This document shows positions 7,511-12,356 of a stretch of 12,356 bases of DNA, one piece after another. The translations under genes were made by a program, and so were the position numbers. The stretch spans positions 1-12,356 of the forward strand of contig JALQYS010000448.1 in the NCBI GenBank assembly GCA_023254015.1, given 5' to 3'. The stretch is from Paracoccaceae bacterium. GTDB lineage: Bacteria > Pseudomonadota > Alphaproteobacteria > Rhodobacterales > Rhodobacteraceae. Every line of letters starts with the position of its first letter. Position 1 is the first letter of the stretch. The notes below the pieces were generated by a model that was given only the letters and a program-made list of their open reading frames with translations, searched no databases and had not been told where the DNA came from.

Positions 7511-7989
7511 TCGCGCTGGTTGTGGTGGCAAGCCTTGCCGCCTGTGTCGGGGGCAGGGGGGATCTGCCAAAGGGGGCGTTTCGAGACAGCTCGCGTCAGC
7601 TCTATTCCTCGGCAGTTCTTGACCACGCGAAACTGCCGGGCCGCTGGACGCAGGTGGCCGCCTTTGGCCCCGCGACCGGCTGCAAGGCCGGCGGGGTGGA
7701 GATTGCACCAGATGGCCACGCTGCCTTTCGCCTGTGCCTGAACGGGCGAGAGGTCAAAGGCACGGGGGCTCTGCAGCCCATCGGTCCGGGGCGGTTTGCG
7801 GTTGCGCGACAGGAATGGTGGGTGCTTTGGGCGGACGGCGATTACCGCACGCTGGTCATCGGCACCCCCTCGGGCGCCTTTGGCTTTGTGCTGAACCGGG
7901 GTGGGGCGATTTCGCCCGACCGCCTGACAGCCGCGCGCGAGATCCTGGACTGGAACGGCTATGACCTGCGGCAGTTTCACCCGCTGTGA
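7498..7989 (+). CDS. Lipocalin-family lipoprotein (Blc-like)
   Basis: A 163-residue lipoprotein with signal peptide and lipobox LAAC (C16). The mature part matches bacterial lipocalins. LPGRWTQVAAF (46-56) carries the GxW signature of the first strand. EWWVLWADGDYRTLVIGTPS (106-125) and the C-terminal FVLNRGGAISPDRL...GYD resemble the Blc strands and terminal helix. Bacterial lipocalins are outer-membrane lipoproteins that bind fatty acids or lysophospholipids in a beta-barrel. C62 and C80 could form a disulphide. I start it at the ATG at 7498 because it begins the lipobox signal. The frame is open further upstream but that would bury the signal peptide. It overlaps the preceding lipoprotein gene by 13 nt, suggesting coupling. 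Family call is good; ligand unknown. Confidence 0.82.
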   Translation: MSRLIALVVVASLAACVGGRGDLPKGAFRDSSRQLYSSAVLDHAKLPGRWTQVAAFGPATGCKAGGVEIAPDGHAAFRLCLNGREVKGTGALQPIGPGRFAVARQEWWVLWADGDYRTLVIGTPSGAFGFVLNRGGAISPDRLTAAREILDWNGYDLRQFHPL

Positions 7990-8107
7990 CAGCCCGGCGC
8001 TGCCAGCCGATCATGATAAGGAACAGCCACCACAGGTGCCGAGGCCCCGCAACCGGCCAAACGCCTAAGCCTGTCTAGGGACGTGGTCTACCGAGTCTGA
8101 TGCTGGA

Positions 8108-8188
8108 GAAGTGGCAGCCCGTAGGGGAGTCGAACCCCTCTTACCTGGTTGAAAACCAGGTGTCCTAACCGATAGACGAACGGGCCAC
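8108..8188. repeat. 81-bp direct repeat, copy 1 (whole tRNA-Glu)
   Basis: This stretch is identical, by direct reading, to 9905-9985: four bases (GAAG) before the tRNA end, the 75-nt tRNA-Glu, and two bases (AC) after it. Identity stops abruptly on both sides. The copies lie in the same orientation 1797 bp apart. Confidence 0.9.
8112..8186 (-). tRNA. tRNA-Glu (anticodon UUC), copy 1
   Basis: A 75-nt cloverleaf on the minus strand beginning GGCCCGUUCGUCUAUCGG. The acceptor stem pairs GGCCCGT with ACGGGCT, with one G-U at the end pair. The anticodon stem CCTGG/CCAGG encloses the loop TTTTCAA, giving anticodon UUC, and GAGGGGTTCGACTCCCC forms the T arm. CCA is encoded. It is transcribed towards the convergent lipocalin gene and is identical to the second copy at 9909-9983. 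It supplies glutamyl-tRNA for translation and, in alphaproteobacteria, is not the precursor for tetrapyrrole synthesis, which uses ALA synthase there. Confidence 0.97.
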
Positions 8189-8195
8189 TGGCGGT

Positions 8196-8224
8196 GGAAT
8201 AGGCGATTGCCACGGCGGGCGCAA
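8196..8224 (-). promoter_or_regulatory. Candidate promoter of tRNA-Glu copy 1
   Basis: On the minus strand TTGCGC (8219-8224) and TATTCC (8196-8201) are separated by exactly 17 nt and end 9 nt before the tRNA, giving a leader of only a few bases. Both elements are partial consensus matches. The tRNA would then be transcribed separately from the transglycosylase gene upstream. Confidence 0.4.
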
Positions 8225-8287
8225 GGGGGCAGTTGTCAGCTTTTTGCAGAATTTTCAGTCCGCTGCGCGCTGGCGGGAAAGGCAGGG

Positions 8288-8313
8288 AAAAGCGGGGCCC
8301 AGACTGTCGGGCC
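8288..8313 (-). terminator. Possible terminator after the lytic transglycosylase gene
   Basis: On the minus strand GGCCC, an 8-nt loop and GGGCC (8296-8313) are followed 5 nt later by TTTT (8288-8291). It lies about 80 bp after the transglycosylase stop and before the tRNA promoter, the expected place. The stem is short, so this is tentative. Confidence 0.3.
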
Positions 8314-8390
8314 TTGCGGGCTGTCCTCCGTTTTGTCGGGCCGCCCGCAGGTGTCGCCGCGCAGGGGCGCGCAACAGTGCCGGGGCGACG

Positions 8391-9188
8391 TCAGCCGTCG
8401 ATCCGCGCGCCGATGAGGGCGATGGCCTGCTGATAGACCTTCGCCGCATTCCATTCCTTTATGACGGCAAAGTTTGGCTCGCCTTCCTGGTAACCCGCAC
8501 CGGCCCGCCAGCCCTTTGCCGCCAGGTAATTGGCCGTGGTCGCCAGCGCGTCGGTCTGGTTGGTCAGGTCAACCCGGCCATCGCCATTGCCATCGACCCC
8601 ATAGGTCAGCGCATTGCCCAGAAGGAACTGCGTGTGACCCCATTCGCCGTGCTTGGCGCCAACGGTCTGGTTGGAAATCGATCCGCGATCCACCAGTTTC
8701 AATCCGCCGATCAGATGGGGGCGGAAGAAATCCGACCGACGGCAATCCCAGGTCAGGGTGGCGATCGCGGAAATCACGTTGCTGTCGCCCATGAAGCCGC
8801 CGAACCCGGTCTCCATGCCGTGAATGGCCAAAAGAACCCCGGCCGGTACGCCGTATTGCGCCTCGAGGCTGGCGAAAAGCTTGGCGTTCTTGGCCTTGCG
8901 CGCCTTGCCCTGGGCGGCGATTGCCTCGGCTCCGCGCACCTCCATGAACTTGGACAGCGAGTATTTGAAGCTTTTCTGATTGCGGTCGGCGTTGATGGTG
9001 GCCTTGGAATAGCTGGCCGCCATCAGCGCCGCGATGCCCGCCTGACCCACGCCCTCGGCCTTTGCTTCGGCTGCCATGGCGGATTTCCAATCCTCGAACC
9101 CCGCCGAGGTGTCGCCGCATGGGGCGGCAGCGGCTGGAAACGCCATGGCAAGAAGAAGGGCGGCAGACAAGAGGGGGCGCAGGAGCAC
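8391..9188 (-). CDS. MltB/Slt35-like lytic murein transglycosylase
   Basis: A periplasmic enzyme that cleaves peptidoglycan between MurNAc and GlcNAc, leaving 1,6-anhydroMurNAc; family GH103-type fold. From a GTG at 9188 the product has 265 residues with a Sec signal peptide (LLRPLLSAALLLAMAFPAAA) and no lipobox, so it is probably soluble. The catalytic glutamate is E126 in IHGMETGFGGFMGDSN. An EF-hand-like loop DGNGDGRVDL (about 199-208), followed by DALATTANYLAAKGW, matches the calcium site of E. coli Slt35. I chose the GTG because AAGG lies 9 nt upstream and the signal peptide begins there. Upstream in-frame ATGs at 9281 and 9236 lack ribosome sites and add an unlikely Arg-rich leader. It lies alone between two tRNA-Glu genes. 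Confidence 0.9.
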   Translation of the reverse strand: MLLRPLLSAALLLAMAFPAAAAPCGDTSAGFEDWKSAMAAEAKAEGVGQAGIAALMAASYSKATINADRNQKSFKYSLSKFMEVRGAEAIAAQGKARKAKNAKLFASLEAQYGVPAGVLLAIHGMETGFGGFMGDSNVISAIATLTWDCRRSDFFRPHLIGGLKLVDRGSISNQTVGAKHGEWGHTQFLLGNALTYGVDGNGDGRVDLTNQTDALATTANYLAAKGWRAGAGYQEGEPNFAVIKEWNAAKVYQQAIALIGARIDG

Positions 9189-9904
9189 GGGCTTCGACCT
9201 TATCGGAATGAATTTGGGCCAGTGTATCCGGCCCATGGGGCAAGGCAAGCGCCGGCAACGGGCGGGCCGGCGAAGGCACACGCGAATGTGACAAGATCAC
9301 AAAGGCGCATGGGCCCGCGCCAACGGCGCCGCAGGGATCGGGGGGAGCTTTGCCGTGACATTGCCTGTCTTTGGCCAATGCTCCAAGGTGGAGTGAATGA
9401 TTGCCCGTGGCCTTGAGCATGAACCCATTGACGCTTCTCATGGCGTTTGAGCCCGGGCTGGTTGTTGTCGCAGGTGTCCAGGCCTCGCTTGCCCCAAGAT
9501 CAAGACAGGACGAACGGCGCTTTCGTGAGAAACAAGCGGCCTGTATCGGTCTGCTGGAGGGCTGTCATCACGCCGCCGTCGAAAGCACGGGCAAAGCCGC
9601 GATGACCTTCGCTCCATGGCAAATGCGTTGTGACTTGGTCGCGGCTGAAGCTGTTCGCAGGGCAATCGAGCGGACTGCTCCAACCAACGACGAACAAGCA
9701 GCGCGAACAGTGGCCCATGTCCAACTCACAGCAGCCTTCCGCGCCGATCCGGGAAACGCGACGCAACCGGACCCATGCGCCCGAGACGGCAGGCGTTCAA
9801 TGTCTTGCAGTTGCCGAAAGCTTGCGGGGATATGGAAGGCAGGATGCCCACATCATGTCGGGCGTCCCGGACTATCCGAGATCAAAGAGCCAAATGATGT
9901 TGAT
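9189..9904. other. About 700 bp without a recognisable gene, upstream of the transglycosylase
   Basis: No frame here on either strand resembles a protein I know. The longest plausible ones (plus strand from 9401, minus strand from 9766) lack good ribosome sites and domain signatures, and the plus one runs into the tRNA. The middle of the region (about 9400-9900) looks visibly less GC-rich than the flanking genes. It may hold the transglycosylase promoter, a decayed gene, or an insertion scar. A short imperfect hairpin (tcccgga / tccgaga, about 9866-9882) follows tRNA copy 2 on the minus strand but lacks a U-tract. Confidence 0.5.
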
Positions 9905-9985
9905 GAAGTGGCAGCCCGTAGGGGAGTCGAACCCCTCTTACCTGGTTGAAAACCAGGTGTCCTAACCGATAGACGAACGGGCCAC
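9905..9985. repeat. 81-bp direct repeat, copy 2 (whole tRNA-Glu)
   Basis: Second, identical copy of the repeat at 8108-8188, in the same orientation. Recombination between the copies would delete 1797 bp, including the transglycosylase gene, and leave one tRNA-Glu. Confidence 0.9.
9909..9983 (-). tRNA. tRNA-Glu (anticodon UUC), copy 2
   Basis: All 75 nt are identical to the copy at 8112-8186, with the same UUC anticodon in loop TTTTCAA and an encoded CCA end. It begins 56 bp after the recJ stop on the same strand. Its own upstream sequence differs from that of copy 1, so each copy probably has its own promoter. Both copies look functional; no stem is disrupted. Confidence 0.97.
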
Positions 9986-10001
9986 GCTGTCGGTGAGGGG
10001 G

Positions 10002-10030
10002 TGTTTAGTAGGCGCGCGACTGACTCGCAA
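10002..10030 (-). promoter_or_regulatory. Candidate promoter of tRNA-Glu copy 2
   Basis: On the minus strand TTGCGA (10025-10030) and TAAACA (10002-10007) are spaced by 17 nt. The CTTGCG form of the -35 is shared with the candidate promoter of copy 1. It falls in the 56-bp gap after recJ. The -10 match is weak. Confidence 0.3.
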
Positions 10031-10039
10031 GAGGAAAAA

Positions 10040-11782
<1,743 letters not shown>

Positions 11783-11912
11783 GCCGCTTGGATGCCCGTT
11801 TCAGCCCCGCCGCGCAAGCCCGGCCACGCACGTCTGGCCGTTGTGCATGTGCCGACGTCAGCCACCCGCCTTGGCGGCCCGGATGCAAAGAGTGCCAGCA
11901 CACCGCGGGACT

Positions 11913-11941
11913 GGCCCGCCACCTGAATTGGGCGGCGGGCC
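11913..11941 (-). terminator. Strong hairpin after the RTX gene stop
   Basis: A perfect 8-bp GC stem (ggcccgcc 11913-11920, ggcgggcc 11934-11941) with a 13-nt loop begins 9 nt after the RTX stop. Its position suits a terminator separating the RTX gene from recJ. No U-run follows on the minus strand, so it would be a non-canonical terminator or an mRNA 3'-end stabiliser. Confidence 0.5.
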
Positions 11942-11950
11942 GTTCTTGGG

Positions 11951-12356
11951 TTAGAGCAGGAAATCGCCTGCAACCACCGAGGTCACACCTGTCAGACCGA
12001 TCTGGAAGTCGGCCGCGCCGTCGCCATCGACATCGCCCGAGACAGCCCCCCCGGCAAAGCGCAGTTGACCGGCCACACCGCTGAATGCGGACCCGCCGAT
12101 AAAGCTGAAGGCCTGATTGCCAAGGGTTCCCGTATCGGCGTCAATGCCGCGAAGGTCGATGTCATCAACCCCCGAGCGGAAGTCGGTGATCACATCGCGG
12201 GTCTTGACGGTCTTGCCGGTCTCGGACGTGGCCGCGAACACGAAGACATCGGCCTCGGTGCCGCCGGTCAGGCGGTCACGACCCGCACCGCCCGTCAGCG
12301 TGTCCTTGCCCGAATCCCCGACCAGCGAATCCCGGCCGCCCCCGCCCAGCAGCTTG
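11951..12356 (-). CDS. RTX (haemolysin-type calcium-binding) protein, C-terminal end (cut by window edge)
   Basis: The frame is open to the window edge, so this is the last 134 residues of a larger protein. It begins with glycine-rich RTX nonapeptide repeats (GGGGRDSLVG, GGAGRDRLTG) that bind calcium as a beta-roll after secretion. These are followed by the junction ADVFVFAATSE and the typical DVITDFRSGVDDIDLRGIDA block of serralysin-type C-termini. The block GDVDGDGAADFQIGLTG precedes the terminus. The end, VVAGDFLL, has the acidic-hydrophobic tail seen in type I secretion signals of Rhodobacterales RTX proteins. The effector domain is outside the window, so protease, adhesin or other function cannot be told. 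A GTG at 12241 is not the start, since repeats continue upstream. Confidence 0.9.
   Translation of the reverse strand, partial: KLLGGGGRDSLVGDSGKDTLTGGAGRDRLTGGTEADVFVFAATSETGKTVKTRDVITDFRSGVDDIDLRGIDADTGTLGNQAFSFIGGSAFSGVAGQLRFAGGAVSGDVDGDGAADFQIGLTGVTSVVAGDFLL

Noticed and set aside
8244..9416. A 390-codon plus-strand frame opposite the transglycosylase
   Set aside because: It is the antisense shadow of a gene with a visible catalytic Glu, an EF-hand-like loop and a signal peptide.
9401..9949. A 182-codon plus-strand frame in the region between the tRNA genes
   Set aside because: It has no ribosome site or known motif, and its end reads through tRNA-Glu in antisense. Competing minus-strand frames of similar quality exist, so I could not support any as a gene.
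8108..9985. CRISPR array or insertion-sequence ends based on the two long identical repeats
   Set aside because: The repeats are complete tRNA-Glu genes, only two copies 1.8 kb apart, in direct orientation, with no transposase or cas gene between them.

Overview
The window is high-GC DNA from an alphaproteobacterium, very probably of the Rhodobacterales (Rhodobacter/Paracoccus-like). Three things point there: protein similarity recalled from those genomes, the four-gene osmoregulated periplasmic glucan (OPG) cluster in the order known from Rhodobacter sphaeroides, and long open frames antisense to genes caused by strong GC bias. No searches were run, so every family assignment rests on motifs and remembered homologues.

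Left part (1-5286, all minus strand). The window opens inside metG (methionyl-tRNA synthetase, N-terminal 140 codons visible). Upstream of it lies a compact opgG-opgI-opgH-opgC operon, read from right to left. OpgH polymerises the glucan backbone across the inner membrane and OpgG shapes it in the periplasm. OpgC decorates it with acyl (succinyl) groups. OpgI is a small protein of unknown role. The genes abut or overlap (ATGA at opgG/opgI, 3 nt at opgI/opgH, TAGATG at opgH/opgC), so translation is probably coupled. A candidate promoter sits about 90-115 bp before opgG.

Middle part (5287-7989). A roughly 490-bp divergent intergenic region separates opgG from a plus-strand Tas-like aldo/keto reductase. 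Two overlapping plus-strand lipoprotein genes follow: a protein with a Pro/Ala/Glu-rich linker and an eight-cysteine C-terminal domain, and a lipocalin-like (Blc-type) outer-membrane lipoprotein.

Right part (7990-12356, all minus strand). Two identical tRNA-Glu(UUC) genes, forming 81-bp direct repeats 1797 bp apart, flank a secreted MltB/Slt35-like lytic transglycosylase and about 700 bp with no convincing gene. recJ (single-strand DNA exonuclease) follows. The window ends in the C-terminal end of an RTX (calcium-binding repeat, type I secreted) protein, with a strong hairpin after its stop.

Most of the window is ordinary chromosome. A cell-envelope theme (periplasmic glucans, lipoproteins, peptidoglycan lysis, secreted RTX protein) runs through it. 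I found no defence system, CRISPR, prophage or intact mobile element. The points most worth a second look are the unexplained small opgI, the Cys-rich lipoprotein/lipocalin pair, and the duplicated tRNA-Glu with its anonymous segment.
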